Notes: generated by a model not told the origin, from the letters alone. A DNA stretch of 64,000 nt from Lepus europaeus (GCF_033115175.1 NC_084850.1:106251939-106315938), one strand, 5' to 3'. Positions 34,073-46,629 are shown, counted from the first letter of the stretch. Numbers and translations are program-made.

Positions 34073-34434
34073 TTTCAAAATACATACTTTACATGGAGTT
34101 TTTGAAGTCTCTACATACTCAGGGATTTCAAAAAAATTTTTACACCAAAATTATCTTTTAATTCCATTTTCCACAAACTTTCTGAAGTATCCTCATAAAT
34201 AATTTAAGATCTAAATAGGGTAAGTATCTAAACGTAAGTCTTCATAATCTAGTATTACTTACAATAGACTTAATTCCAATGGTCTTTCCACTCCACAGTA
34301 ATTGCACTTGTATTAGGCAAAGGAAATAGATTACAGTAAGATAGACATAGTCCCTGCCCTCTCAGAACTTTGATTTAACAAAGAAAAAAATTGAAAAAGT
34401 AATTAGATATGTTAAATTAAAAGGAGACCTGCTG

Positions 34435-35575
34435 GCTAGCTGAGGATCATGGTAGTCACCAAGCTACCAATCTCCCACTGTGTCTCCCTAAACAACACCA
34501 AATAACAAGATGAGAAATATAAATGCCCATAAAAACCAAGCCCTCACAATAACTTGGAGATATAGAATACCCAAACTTCAGAATAACTGTTTGTAAAAAA
34601 ATGAACCCATCCAATCCCAGTGCAGTCTTCCATACTGCCACCTTGGTCCCACCCTCCCACCACAAGGCAAAAGGAGACAAACTGGGGGAAACAGAAAAGG
34701 AGGAAAAGGAAGGACGCTACAGGTGACCCAAAAACAGCCTCAGAAAGTGACCCAAAACAGCCTTAATGCTGAATATTCTAAAAAAAAAAAATAGGGAAAT
34801 CGTTTAGAGGAATAATCTTTAAAATACACACTTCTAAAAGACACACACACCAAAAATATCCATGAAAAAGAAAGAAATTCTACTTGGCCACTCAGGAAAA
34901 GAAACTGAAAGGAAAAATGTAAGGTCCCATAGGACAACGAGAATCATAAAACTAGAAGACACACAGTCCTTTCCACCACCACCTAAACAGACAAACAGCG
35001 AATCTGCTTGAAGCATTTGGACTTTGTTAGGTAAAGAGAGAAGGTGTCACTAAACTGGAAGTCTTTCAAAACATCTCAATGCCATAAAAATGAACAAAGT
35101 GAAAAATCACTAAATCCAGATAGAACTATTCTTTAAAAATCAGGCAATGAAATTTCACAAAATGAGAACATTTCACACTTACTGGGAAAATCTATATAAA
35201 AAGTAACTGTAAAGGAGAAGAAAGCCATAAGAATTAAATATAACCAAACATATATTTCAGGATGTGGAAGGCTACTTTGGAAGAAATCTGAAACCTAAGA
35301 AAGGAAATGGTCAAAACCAGACAGATATGAAAAGAGAATTTTCTTAATACAAGAAAGCATTAGAGAAAATACAAAGTTAGAAATAAGAATCAATTGTACA
35401 GTATTCAAGGGTGAATGGATGCAAGTGAAATTTAGTAAACAGTATAGACAACAGACAAGAAAGCAGCTAATGTAATGAAAAAGAGACAAAGAAGTAGAAT
35501 GAATCAGAGAGAAAGTAGTGAAAATAAATGACAGAAAGATAAGAATAATATTCATGTCATCAGAACTGCCTGTGA
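34435..35575 (+). repeat. A-rich stretch, possible eroded L1/HAL1 5' or ORF1 region
   Basis: Strongly A-rich on the plus strand with scattered 'gaaaaagaaagaaattc' runs and no open frame. The composition suggests the sense strand of an old L1-like element, but I can align no domain. The 'acagcctcagaaagtgacccaaaacagcc' area contains a short tandem duplication (34722-34760). Confidence 0.3.
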
Positions 35576-35582
35576 AATATGT

Positions 35583-35915
35583 TGTAGGAAACAACTGATT
35601 GAGGTCGCCTTTGCAGGTGGTGAGAGAATTCACCAGAGCAGTCAGATCCAGTGACTAGAGTTAGATTTATCGAACAGCTACAAGAGAGCAGCAGGCAGGC
35701 AGGAGTGCTGCTGAGTGCTGCTGCACAGGGACTGCAGTCTGGGAGATACATGGATGAGACAGATTGTTCTTAGCTAGGGACATTCCCTCCACTAGCAACT
35801 TCCTCATTTCTAGGGACTTTCCTGCCACCAAGTGCCTTGGTGAGTTCACAAAACCCATAGCATGAATTGCTTACACCCACTGGGAGATCCTGAGCTAGAG
35901 GCACCAGCTAGTTTA
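35583..35915 (-). repeat. Possible LTR relic
   Basis: On the minus strand a 'gataaatctaactc' poly(A)-signal-like block is followed by a U5-like 'gtgaattctctcaccacctgc'. The overall plan resembles the LTR at 13905, but with little direct similarity. Edges uncertain. Confidence 0.4.
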
Positions 35916-35939
35916 TGGAAAAATTCCTATCCCACTGAA

Positions 35940-36180
35940 ACTATGGAATAAAAAGGAATTCTGTGGTTTTAATCCCCTACATTTTGGAGTAAGTTGATAC
36001 ATAGCAATAGATGAGTAGAGGTTTTGGCACCTAGAAGTTGTATAGTGCCATAACAAATAATTCAAAATGTGAGCATGCCATTGGAACTGGGCAGTAAACT
36101 TTGATGAGAATATGAGTGAAGGTTCAAGTATATCTTGAAGCAAAATTGAATGATTATAGGGTAAGTGCTGATAGGGCTCA
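35940..36180 (+). repeat. MaLR LTR end plus internal sequence (MLT1/MST-int-like)
   Basis: 'ttgatacatagcaatagatgag' resembles the 3' end of an MLT1 LTR, and the following 'tggcacctagaagttgtatagtgccataacaaat' resembles the start of MaLR internal sequence (parts quoted). Diverged. Confidence 0.55.
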
Positions 36181-36339
36181 GAGCACACGAACCAAAAAAA
36201 TTCCTGAAGGAGACTAGGATATGTCACTACAAAATAGGTCATTTCGGCATATTGATTACATTGAGCTAAAAGAAATTCAGAACCCGCCAAAACAAGAGCT
36301 CTTCACCTTGCCATCAACTACCCAAGCTCAACTATAAAA

Positions 36340-36735
36340 CTCTCTTTTGGCACAGGAAATTTACATCTATAAAGGAAATTTTCATTAGTAAAGGTATCTT
36401 TACCAGGAAGAGAACTACCCTGAGAAAGCTTTTGTCACCTGAGGGAATTTTGTTTTCACAACAAGGCTCATAATTTGCCTTCTACAGTCACCAGAAGACC
36501 CAATTCCCATTCTTTCCTGTAACTCTGGATAATATATAAGCCTCAATCATCTGCTTCTTTGAGTTTCATATTTTTGTAAGGTTCGTGTATGTACATAATT
36601 AAAGTGTTTTTTTCTCTATTAATCTGCCAGTTTAACTCATAGATCAGCCAAAATCCTAGAAGGGTAGAAGGAAGCCATTTTTCCTCCCCTGTAGTATATA
36701 CATATTTTGATTGTACATATCTGATCACTCTTTAG
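36340..36735 (+). mobile_element. ERVL-type LTR relic
   Basis: Shows 'ggaaatttacatctataaagg', 'tcacctgagggaattttg', 'ataatatataagcctcaatc' (TATA-like), 'cataattaaagtg' (poly(A) signal variant) and 'agaagggtagaaggaagcc'. Related relics are at 53290-53725 and 62585-62935. Confidence 0.55.
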
Positions 36736-36985
36736 AGTGATGACATGATACACACCCAGAGCGGCATTACACATGGTTTGCTTATCTCCACTTCCCTGTC
36801 AACACTTGACACTATCTAACTTTCTAAACGATGCCAGTCAACAGGCACAAGGCAACATCTATGGTAATTTCAAGTTGTGTTTCTCTAATTACTTATGATT
36901 TTTAACTACTCTGCATTTACTTAAAGACTAGGATTTTCTCATTGTGTTGTCTATCAAATCGTTTGTGCATTTTTAAAATTGAGAT

Positions 36986-37135
36986 TTGGGGCAGGAATTT
37001 AGTGTAGTGGTAAATTGTTGCATGGGATACTCACATCTTATATGGGTTGGAGTCTTGGCTCCACTTCTGATCAAGCTTCCTGAAAACGTTCATCCAGCAG
37101 GTTATTCAGGTGGCCACCCAGGGAAGACAGACTGT
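36986..37135 (+). mobile_element. CSINE fragment, old
   Basis: Only the head half is seen ('ttggggcaggaatttagtgtagtgg' through 'gatcaagcttcctg'), diverged and truncated. 37136-37400 has no recognised feature. Confidence 0.65.
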
Positions 37136-37413
37136 GTAGTCCCAAATATACCCTTCCCAAGTTTCATGCTATCAAGAGCATTTTTTGAAGGAAAAGGGGG
37201 AGTTAGAGGTGGTTGTCAAACAGGTTTCTAGGATGGGTGTGCCACTTCTGTGGAGGCTTCCCTGATATGAAACTTGGCTAGTGGTGCTGAATTCTTATCT
37301 GGAGTCTACGAAGCCAGCTATGTAGCTCCCTGAAATCAGCTTCTGAAAGTGTTAGGTCTGTATCAGCTTGTGCAAACATTTTGGTCAGGCACAAGATTAT
37401 CAAATAGCTTTTT

Positions 37414-37447
37414 TAATATAAAGATTTATTTATTTGAAAAGCAGAGT

Positions 37448-37488
<41 letters not shown>

Positions 37489-37697
37489 CCATCTGTTGTT
37501 TATTCCCCAGGAGCCTGGAACTCCATGTCTCCCATGTGGGTGGCAGAGGTCCAAGCAATTAGACCATCTTCTTTTTGCTTTCTTAGGCACATTAGCAAGG
37601 AGTTGAATTGGAAGCAGAGTAGCTGAGACTTGGGCACTCATGGCATGCCAGTGTCACAGGTGGTGGCTTAACCTACTACTCCACAACACTGGCCCTG
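37414..37697 (-). mobile_element. CSINE, older copy with (GA)n
   Basis: Tail 'aagatttatttatttgaaaagc', GA run 37449-37485, head 'cctactactccacaacactg'. TSD caaatagcttttt (37401-37413) matches 37698-37710 with one difference. Confidence 0.92.
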
Positions 37698-37811
37698 CAA
37701 GTAGCTTTTTATCAAATATGATATTGAAAGGAAGATGTACATTTTATAATTGCAAATGTGTGACTAGTCCCAAGGATAGGATGTGGAAAAGGAAATATAG
37801 AATAGTTACTT

Positions 37812-37867
37812 CCTGGCTGTTTTGGACTTTTGGGGAGTGACCAGTGGATGGAAGATTGATATTCTTA

Positions 37868-37912
<45 letters not shown>

Positions 37913-37958
37913 ACTCTCCCATCCTCCTCTCTTTTCAAATAAATATTTTAAAAGTTGA
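37812..37958 (+). mobile_element. CSINE 3' fragment with (TC)n
   Basis: Starts at 'ctgttttggacttttgggga', carries a TC microsatellite (37872-37912), and ends 'tttcaaataaatattttaaaag'. The 5' half is missing. Confidence 0.85.
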
Positions 37959-38260
37959 TATTTATATAATCTCTCTCTCTAAATTGTTTTGCAACAGCTC
38001 CTTGTATAATTTAAAAAAAAAAAACCTCTTCAGTTTTAGACGCTGTTTGTATTTCTTCCTCTCTGTAACATGTCTGGTACTTTTTGATATGGTCCTAGTG
38101 AACAGAAATGTTTAACTATGAAGTAATCAAACTCATCATTTTTTTTTTTTGCCTCATGCTATGTACTTTTGAGGGTTATTCTATTCTATGTATTTACCAT
38201 AAGTAATGAAGATGTTCTGTATTGTTTTCAATTAATGTGATAGTTTTACTTTCAATTTTT

Positions 38261-38574
38261 TTTGACAGGCAGAGTTAGACAATGAGAGAGAGAGAGACAG
38301 AAAGGTCTTCCTTCCGTTGGTTCACCCCCCAAATGGCCGCTACAGTCAGCACTGCGCCGATCCGAAGCCAGAAGCCAGGTGCTTCTCCTGGTCTCCCATG
38401 CGAGTGCAGGGCCCGAGCACTCGGGCCATCCTCCACTGCCCTCCCAGGCCACAGCAGAGAGCTGGACTGGAAGAGGAGCAACCGGGACAGAATCCAGCTC
38501 CCCAACCAGGACTAGAACCTGGGGTGCCGGCGCTGCAGGCGGATGTTTAGCCAAGTGAGCTGCGGCGCCGGCCC
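38261..38574 (-). mobile_element. CSINE, young GC-rich type
   Basis: Complete inverted copy. TSD ttactttcaattttt is exact at 38246-38260 and 38575-38589. 38590-38957 has no recognised feature. Confidence 0.97.
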
Positions 38575-38957
38575 TTACTTTCAATTTTTAAGCATTATTG
38601 TTACACACATTCAATCAGAAGTTAATATTATGAAGAAAGATTGTATTCAGTTGAAAAATAGATCAGATCACATTATTTCTCCGTCCAAACTTAACAATGT
38701 CACCCAATTTACATAAAGCAAGAGCCAAATTCTATTTAGTGGTTTAAAAGTTCCTTCATACTTGTTGTTCCCCCCATACCTTACCACTCCTACTTCTTTT
38801 CCGCACTCATTCCCTCTGGCCACACTGACCTCCTTTATGATTCTGAAATGTGGCAGGTGCATGCATACCTTAGGCTGCTTTCTCCTCCTGAAATGGTCCA
38901 CTTATGATGTCTGCATAGAAAACCCCTCTACCCTCTTCAGGTATTTAGCCCCACCCA

Positions 38958-39266
38958 TTCTATTTATTTATTTATTTGAGAGGTAGAGAGATAGGCAGAG
39001 CTGTCATACTCTGGTTCACCATTCAGATGCCTGCAACAGCTAGGGCTATGCCAGGGCTGAGGTAATGCTGAAACCAGGAGCCAGGAACTCAATCCAGGTC
39101 TTCCACATGGGTGGTAGGAGCACAATTACTTGAGCCATCTCCACTGCCTCCTGTGGTCTGCATTGGCAGGAAGCTGACATCAGGAGCAGGAGCCAGGAAT
39201 CAAACCCAGCTACTCTAATGTGTGGTGTAGTCATCTTAACCAGTGTTTTAACAGCAAGGCTAAACG
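38958..39266 (-). mobile_element. CSINE, old copy
   Basis: Begins with (TTTA)n and 'ttgagaggtagagagatagg', contains 'gcctgcaacagctagggct', and fades at 'cttaaccagtgttttaacag'. 39267-39930 shows nothing recognisable apart from a short TG run. Confidence 0.87.
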
Positions 39267-39939
39267 TTGTCTGGCCTCACTTCTGATCTGGTGTACATTG
39301 TTTTTTCCCTGTACTCACTCATAATTTCCTACCATAATATGTAATTTACTTGTTTAAATGTATGTGTGTGCGCCATGGGAGCTGGAGTTGGAGTATTTGA
39401 ATTGGTTTCTTTTTCCAAGATGTAACCATGGGACTACATCACTTGGTTCTTGGTATCTGGTCCAAAGAGGCACTTTGTCATAATTTACTGAATGATCAGT
39501 CACGTGAGTCCTTTCCAGTGAATGATGGCAGTGACAGTGACCCCCATTTCCTCTCTCCAGATGCAGCCATGGCAGTTCTTGTGTCAGCTTCCAGCACCAT
39601 GGTCACTGCTGTTCCTTGCAGAGTATGGCTTGGGGTATTCTCCTTAACTATGGGGATTTGAAGCTCTCCTGATTTTCTGGGAGCTATACCATATATTTTT
39701 TTTAAAAAATTACTTAAGTTAAATAGGATTTGTTGGTGAAGCTTACACTACTGGTTAAGAGGTATAAATAGATACCTGAAATTAGTCAGAAAGGAAATTT
39801 CATTTAACTAAGATTATCTCAAAAACTCTTATGTAAGTAATTAAACCAAAAATGGGAAAAATAAAATGGTCCAATTGCCCCCAAAGTGCACTGCATCTTA
39901 GATTGGTATGATAGATTGTCAAAGGTGGTCAAGATATGT

Positions 39940-40400
39940 CCTTTCATACTCTTTTGCAATGTAAATTGTCTACCCCTCCTCTCAAGAAATGGAGCCTTTT
40001 CGTTCTTCCCTTAAATATGGACTGGCTTGTGACTGACTGACTAATAGAATGCAGCAGAAGTAATACTATGAAAGTTGCAGGCTTCGATCCTAGCAGACCT
40101 AGGAGCTTCTATCTCTCTGATTCTCCCTGAAAGGTACAATGAGACTATCCTCCTTGAGCATGAGAGTCATGATGCCTCAGCTGATAAGCAGAACCAGCTG
40201 CTAGGTATGTGAGTGGGGACCTTGAACCTTGCAGCCTAGCTAAAGCTACAGTTATTTGTGATTGGATGACTGACCTCAGGTGTAATTAATAGGGAATTGC
40301 TCCACAAACCCATGGAATGGTGAGATAAAATATTTTATTTTTTTTAAATCTCTAAATTTTTGAGTAGTTTGTTATATAGCAGTAGGTAGCTGATAGAAGT
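39940..40400 (+). mobile_element. MaLR LTR (MLT1-like)
   Basis: 'aaatatggactggcttgtga', 'taatagaatgcagcagaagtaata' (parts quoted) and the end 'ttgttatatagcagtaggtagctgatag' are typical of MLT1 LTRs. It is diverged, with no TSD seen. Confidence 0.7.
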
Positions 40401-40744
40401 GGGAATACTACTTGCCAGAGCCAGAGGAACATGATTTGTCTTTTTTCCTTTTCTGTATTTTTGTGACACATATTGAAATTGTCCCTAGTCAGCTGATTGA
40501 CATGGTGTTGGTAGGCAAAATGAGCTCTGATCTGAAAACATTGTGACAGCAGTGTCATTTTGTTCACTGGGAGGCAGTTCATCCCTTTTATTATCTAAAT
40601 TTTAAACCCTTTAATATGCCTGCCCCCAAATTGTCTACTCAAGAAACAAATCATAGAAGAAAAACTAACAGAGAGCATGACATAAAAAAGGAGTGATTTT
40701 TATCACCATGAAAACTAGAAAAACAGACTATTTAAGTTGTGAGT

Positions 40745-40830
40745 GAGACATTTTTAAACTCTAAGGAGGTGACATTTGAGCATAGACTTGAAGGCAATGA
40801 GAGAGTTTTCTATACCAGAAGGGACGATCA
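40745..40830 (+). repeat. Ancient repeat fragment, family not assigned
   Basis: 'aaggaggtgacatttgagcatagacttgaagg' (partly quoted) through 'cagtgcaaaggcccc' is shared in plan with the longer block at 45880-46340. Confidence 0.5.
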
Positions 40831-40929
40831 GTGCAAAGGCCCCAGTATATGAATATTCTTATAGTCTTGGGGTGACTCATTTATCATATCTTGTCTTGGT
40901 ATATTTTCTGTTATCTAACTGAGCATCAT

Positions 40930-41290
40930 AGACCAGTGAGAAATAGAAGGTTTATTCAGGTGATGGTTCTGAGGGTTGGGAGGCCCAAAGTTCAGGGGCA
41001 GCATCTGATGAGGGCCTTCTTGCTGCTCTCTATAGAGTCTTAAGGTCACGCAGAACATCACATGGTGACAGGGCTGCATACAAGATACTGAGACAAACTG
41101 GTTATTATAACACTGACTGCCAAACTCAACAACTCATTCATCCATTAATCTATGAATAGATTAACCTATTTGTGAAGAAACAACAGTCATGACCTAATCG
41201 TATCTTACAGGTCCCACCTGTTAATACCTCACACTGGGAATTAAATTCAACTTGAGGTTTATTGGGAACATGCAAGCCATAGCGGCATCC
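40930..41290 (-). repeat. Ancient dispersed repeat, family as at 13555
   Basis: 'agaaggtttattcaggtgatggttctgagg' and later 'tcttacaggtcccacctgttaatacc' (fragments) follow the same order as at 13555-13900. 41291-41975 has no recognised feature. Confidence 0.5.
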
Positions 41291-41982
41291 ATTCTTGTTG
41301 AGAAGAATATAGAATAACACAATTGAAGATAAGCTAAACTATAAAAAATCCTTTCTTTTCAATATAAAGAAGGATTAAACATTGATAGAAAAACACTTTT
41401 CTCTCATTTAAAAAAAAGTTAAATTCTGGAATGATGTTGGGTTGAGTATTTGTTAGCTCAGAAGCTGGCCCTATTCTGTGTCTTTGGCTTTAATCTTTAC
41501 CCCCATGATGAAGTTTGGTCTCTGGGGGTCTAGCCCATGTCTCTTGTTCTGAGCTCCTGCATTTTTGGAGATAGGTACAACTAGTCAACATCACAGGCAA
41601 CTAGAATCTGAAATATCAACTTATTCTAGGGTACCTGGGATTCAGGGATTGTTTCTGCATATCCTGAAAAATCACCTAGAATGTTGCATTGTCTTTCTAG
41701 GAAACAATATGCTATAATAAAAATCCAATAGAACTCTAAATACAACTCCTTGTTCATTACTAACATATATTTAGGTCATCAGAAGTTTCTCTTCTAACCG
41801 TAGTTGTTGTTTTAATGTGTCTATAAGCCTAAATAATGGCTTTCAAAAAGAAATTAATTAGATAAGTTCACTTTATGAAATTTATTCTACAATAAAATTT
41901 TCAAAGATATTGAGAAACAGAAATAAGCCAAATACAACTCTGCTACTCAAAGATATATACTATTCTCATTTTATTTTTGTAA

Positions 41983-42278
41983 AAAGATTTTTAAAAATTT
42001 ATTTGAAAAGCAGAATGTGTTTGAGAGTGAGAGAGAGAGAGATGGATTTTCCATCTACTCATTCATTCTCCAAATGTCTGAAACAGCTGTGGCTGAACTA
42101 GGCTGAAACCAGGAGTCAGGAACTCCATTTGGGTCTCCCACATGTGTGGCAGGAACTCAAGTACTCGAGCCATTATCTGCTGGATCAGAAGCAGAGTATC
42201 TGGTACTTGAACTGGCACTGCAAAAAAGCATGCATGCATCCCAAGCAGCAGCTTAACCCACTGTGCCACAAGACCCAC
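41983..42278 (-). mobile_element. CSINE, old copy
   Basis: Inverted; tail remnant 'tttatttgaaaagcagaa', central 'gggtctcccacatgtgtggc', head 'taacccactgtgccacaaga'. Confidence 0.88.
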
Positions 42279-42425
42279 TCATGTCCTCATTTTATTATTC
42301 CACTTGTGAGCATGAATAAATATGTGATAAATTGGGTTCAAACTCTATGCATTATTTTTATAATCCACTGTTTCACCTCATTGGTATATCATGAAATTCC
42401 ATCCTTGTCAATAAATATTATCTTT

Positions 42426-42474
42426 TTTAAAATATTTATTTATTTATTTGAAAGTCACAGTTACACAGAGAGAG

Positions 42475-42515
<41 letters not shown>

Positions 42516-42773
42516 CTTCCATCCTCTGGTTCACTCTCCAATTGGCCGCGACAGCCAGAGCTGCGCCGATCTGAAGCCAGGAGCCAGGAGCTTCTTCCAG
42601 GTCTCCCACGTGGGTGCAGGGGCCCAAGGACTTGGGCCATCTTCTACTGCTTTCCCAGGCCACAGCAGAGAGCTGGATGGGAAGTGGAGCAGCCGGGACT
42701 AGAGCCGGCACCCATATGGGATGCCAGCGCTTCAGGCCAGGGTGTTAACCCACTGCGCCACAGTGCCGACCCC
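42426..42773 (-). mobile_element. CSINE, CTTTAAA-tailed type, near complete
   Basis: Tail 'aaatatttatttatttatttg', GA run 42484-42512, intact body with 'gtctcccacgtgggtgcagg', and head 'cccactgcgccacagtgccg'. A TSD is not clear (AT-rich flanks). Confidence 0.95.
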
Positions 42774-42954
42774 AATATTATTATTTTTAATGTCTATCCA
42801 CTACCTCTTATTTGAACAATGACGTATTGTTGAACATTAGGCTTGATTCTGTAAACACAGAATGATTATCATAGTGTAGTTCTTATATTTACAACCATAT
42901 CTGTTTCCTAAATATTGATTTATGAAAGTAGCTTAAGAGGACAGATACTGGGGT

Positions 42955-43075
42955 GAGTTTTGTGGTACAGAGGGTTCAGCACCCACATCTCATGTCACAT
43001 TAGCAAGATATGGGATCAGAAACATGGAGTTGTTGGGACTTGAAGCAGGTACTAAGGTACTAGTGGCGTACTTTT
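42955..43075. repeat. Possible CSINE scrap
   Basis: 'cacattagcaagatatgggatcag' and 'gttgggacttgaagcagg' look like pieces of an inverted old CSINE, but the order is disturbed. It is followed by a CT-rich run at 43086-43165. Confidence 0.35.
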
Positions 43076-43249
43076 CAAAGAATATCTCTCTGTGTCTGTC
43101 TCTGTTTCTCTCCCCCTTTCTCTCTTCTTCTTTCTCTTCCATTTCCTATCTCCCTCTCCCTGTCCATATTAAAACAGACTCAGAATTTGGTTTATTCATT
43201 TTTCTAAATTCCTGTTATTTTTTGATACCCAGAATGTCCTCCATTTAAA

Positions 43250-43317
43250 AATGCTTGTTTATTTATTTGAAAAAGTGACATGTGAGAGAGGGAGAGAGGG
43301 AGAGATAGAGGGAAGGA

Positions 43318-43364
<47 letters not shown>

Positions 43365-43631
43365 GGAGATATGGATCGAGATCAAGATCTGCTGGTTCAG
43401 TTTTCAAATGTCCCAACAGCTGGAGGTAGTCCAGGCTGAAGCCAGGACCAGGGAACTGCATCCTGGTCTCCCACTTGGGTGGCAGGAAACCATCACCTCT
43501 TGCCTCTGAGGTGCATCAGCAGGAAGCTGGAAAGGAAGGACAGAGTATCCAGGACTCAAACCAAGGACTGTAATATGGGATGCAAGCATCTCAAGTTGCA
43601 TCTTAATCTGCTCTATCATAACGCCAGCCCC
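43250..43631 (-). mobile_element. CSINE, old copy with (GA)n
   Basis: Starts 'cttgtttatttatttgaaaa'; GA microsatellite at 43318-43362 preceded by GGGA units; ends 'tcataacgccagcccc'. Confidence 0.9.
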
Positions 43632-43696
43632 ATATTATCCCACTTTGGTCAGAGGGAAAAGCCACTCTTGAATGATTCAAACAAGCTCCCATGTTT

Positions 43697-44011
43697 TGTT
43701 TTGTTTTGTTTTGTTTTGTTTTTAAGAGAGAAATGGAGAAACAGAACAAGATCTTCCATCTACTGGTTCACTCCCCACATGGTTGCAATGGCTGGGGCTG
43801 GGTCAGGCTGAGGCCAGGAGCCAGGAGCTTCTTCCGGGTCTCCCACGCGGGTGCAGGGGCTCAAGGACTTGGGACATCTTCTGCTATTTTCCCAGGTTCA
43901 TTAGCAGGAAGCTGGATTGAAAGTAGAGCAGCTCTAACTTGAAGTGGCATGCATAAGGGATGCCTACATTGTAGGCAGCTGCCCAACCAGCTGTGCCACA
44001 ATGCCAGCCCC
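43697..44011 (-). mobile_element. CSINE with (GTTTT)n tail
   Basis: The inverted A-tail has become five GTTTT units (43697-43722). The body is clear from 'agatcttccatctactggtt' to 'ctgtgccacaatgccagccc'. Confidence 0.92.
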
Positions 44012-45332
44012 TAACTCCTATATTTCTTTGACATGGTTCCATTAGATACTGAGCAACTAGTTTTCTAGTACAATGAGATGTTCTTAGGCTCACCTTGTAC
44101 TTTACTGCCCCATATCTGGAAATAGTCGTTTCTCCATGGAGCCATGGCTCTTTACAGTTAAAAATGGCATTTACAAAGATCTGGACATTAGATATGCTCA
44201 TTACTACTGGGGTACATAACTTCTTTTGGCAAGTAGAATTGGAATATATATATTTAAAATTATCTGTTCATACTGATATTCCAATTAAAAGTTTCCATTA
44301 TAGGTTTTTATAACATTTAAGCTCTTATATATTTGTCTCCTCTTAGCTGTCTTAATCTTTTTTTAAATTTAAAGTCTGGCTTCCTTATTTTTCCTTTTTT
44401 CTTAGACAATGGTTTTTTATTTTATTATTTTATTTGCCAACAATAGTACACAATGTTGATTGTAAAATATTTCTTCCCTCTAAAATATTATCAGTCTAAG
44501 TTATAAACAAGGCTGTGGTTACTCTTGGTCTTCAATAATTTACACATAGACTTCAAATTAGCACATCATATTATATTTCTTTAACAAACTTTGTATTCTG
44601 CATTGGAAATTGATTTGGAAAACTCTCAGTTATGTGGTGAGTTCTCAAAACATGCAGACTCAGCTGTGCACATTCCTTCTGAGAATAAGTTCATAAGAGT
44701 TCAGAAAATTCAAGCTTACTTCAGCATATTTCTTGTCTCCAGGCCTGTGTTATTGCACATTTTTGTGGGTAGATAATAGATTGAAATAAACAACGATAGC
44801 AAACTGTTTATAAAAATAGGGAAAGAGAACTTGAGATGCTTCAATTCTGTCATTTCTGTCATTCTGAATAGCCACTTGGCATTTTTATTTGTGTTTAAAA
44901 TTTTAAAAGGTGAAACAGTGTGAATTATAAAGTGTGATATTTTTGTTGTCAGTGTGAATTTTGATTGATAGATAAGAGACTTTTATTGAATTTAAATTGA
45001 AATTCAAATAATACTCTTCTTTTTAATTTTAAACATTTGTATTAAAAGTAAGGAACAAATCCAGAAATTGATCATTGTTATTGATTGTTGTATGACTATT
45101 ACTGAAAATAATTTTATCATATAGAAGAAGCAGATTTTTAAAAATGATCCAATTCAGGTTTCAAATGAGCTGTAGGTGTTATTGCAATAGATTATCTTAG
45201 ACCATATATCTGTTAAATTTGTATCAGTCTAAACACTCACATTATTACTTATTCCATCATTCAACATTTATTTATTGAGTCCTACTTTCTATATAGAATT
45301 CTTCTACATGATGAAGATAGAAGTTGAAAAAA
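44012..45332. other. 1.3-kb stretch without recognised elements
   Basis: AT-rich; the 61-codon open reading at 44591-44776 has no recognisable domain. Nothing else supported. Confidence 0.45.
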
Positions 45333-45343
45333 GACAAATTCCC

Positions 45344-45683
45344 ACCGGCGCCACGGCCCACTAGGATAATCCTCCGCCTGCGACGCCAGCACTCTGGGTT
45401 CTAGTTCCAGTCGGGGCACCAGTTCTGTCCTGGTTGCTCCTCTTCCAGTCCAGCTCTCTGCTGTGGCCTGGGAAGGCAATGGAGGATGGCCCAAGTGCTT
45501 GGGCCCTGCACCCGCATGGGAGACCAGGAGGAAGCACCTGGCTCCTGGCTTCGGATTGGCGCAGCGTGCTGACTGTGGCGGCCATTTGGGGGGTGAACTA
45601 ATGGAAAAGGAAGACCTTTCTCTCTGTCTCTCTCTCATTGTCTAACTCTGCCTATCAAAAGAAAAAAAAAAGAGAGAGAGAGA
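45344..45683 (+). mobile_element. CSINE, young GC-rich type
   Basis: Head 'accggcgccacggcccacta', body near consensus, tail 'gcctatcaaaagaaaa' followed by (GA)n. TSD gacaaattccc is exact at 45333-45343 and 45684-45694. Confidence 0.96.
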
Positions 45684-45879
45684 GACAAATTCCCTGGTCT
45701 GGTGACAATTATATTCTTTTACAACAGACAGAAATCCAAATAATTAAAAAGATTTATATTATAATATTATGTAATAGTAAATATCATAATGAAAAAAAGA
45801 ACAGTGAAAGCAGAGTGGATGATCTATTTGCAAGGGGAAGTGGATGTGATGGTTTAGATAAGATGGTTTAGATGGTTAA

Positions 45880-46340
45880 GCAAGGCCTCTCTGTGGAGGT
45901 GATATTTGGGCAGAATTCAGACAAAACGTGGAAGCAAAATGGCCATCTAGGTAAAGAAAATTCCAGGAAGGAATAAAAATTAAACCACGCGAGTCACTTT
46001 AGAGGAGTGAAATGGAGGCCAATGTGGCTGAAATGGAGTTAAGGCCGAGGGCTCAGAAAGGGGGTCAGATCTTGTAGGTTAGGATAAAGGTTTCAAGTCT
46101 GACTGTTGTCAAATTTGTAGGATTTGGAATGTTTTGAGTAGAAGAGTGATATCTAGCTTACCTTGGGTTCTTTGTGGAGTGGAGACTAGACTAGAGGGTA
46201 GGGGAAGAAGCACAGATGTTAACAAGAGCATATGTTATTTCTTCAGGGGAGAGATTATATGCCTTGACCAGGCAAATGGGTGGAGAGGGTGAGAAGTGGT
46301 TGGGTTCTTAATATATTTTGAGGATAGAGCAAAGAAGTTT
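45880..46340 (+). repeat. Ancient mammalian-wide repeat, family not assigned
   Basis: The order 'gcctctctgtggaggtgatatttggg', 'ggaggccaatgtggctg', 'gggggtcagatcttgtaggt', 'ttttgagtagaagagtgat', 'gtggttgggttcttaatatattttgagg' (short pieces) is that of a widespread old eutherian repeat. Confidence 0.55.
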
Positions 46341-46629
46341 CAGGATGCAAGAAAAAGAAAGAAGCCGAAAAAGTAAGTTTATAAAAATTAACGGGACCAT
46401 TAAAACTAAAATTGCAGAAGGGGGTTAAATAAAAGAGGAAATATTTAAACTGATTGAAACTGAATTATTTCGTGGAAGAGTCAGGCAGCATATTATCATC
46501 CAAAACCCAAGTTCAGGCTTGAAACAGGAGCTAATGCAGAGTAAGCTTACAAATTTGAACCAATCCTTTTTTTTTTTCAACCCAAGTATTCTCTTGTGTC
46601 TGTCTCTCCAACTCAAATTTGATTCAGAA

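Larger units (their letters stand above)
33083..34193. mobile_element. Mariner-like inverted-repeat element (MITE) with nested insertions
   Basis: The left end 'gggtacttcaaaaatttcatgg' (33083-33104) pairs, inverted, with the right end 'tttccacaaactttctgaagtatcct' (34168-34193, partly quoted), giving imperfect terminal repeats of about 25 bp. Once the RPL23A retrocopy and the L1 fragment are removed, only about 230 bp of the element remain, too short for a transposase. The 'ggtgcaaaaattttt' type interior is shared with the relic at 26613. Confidence 0.65.
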
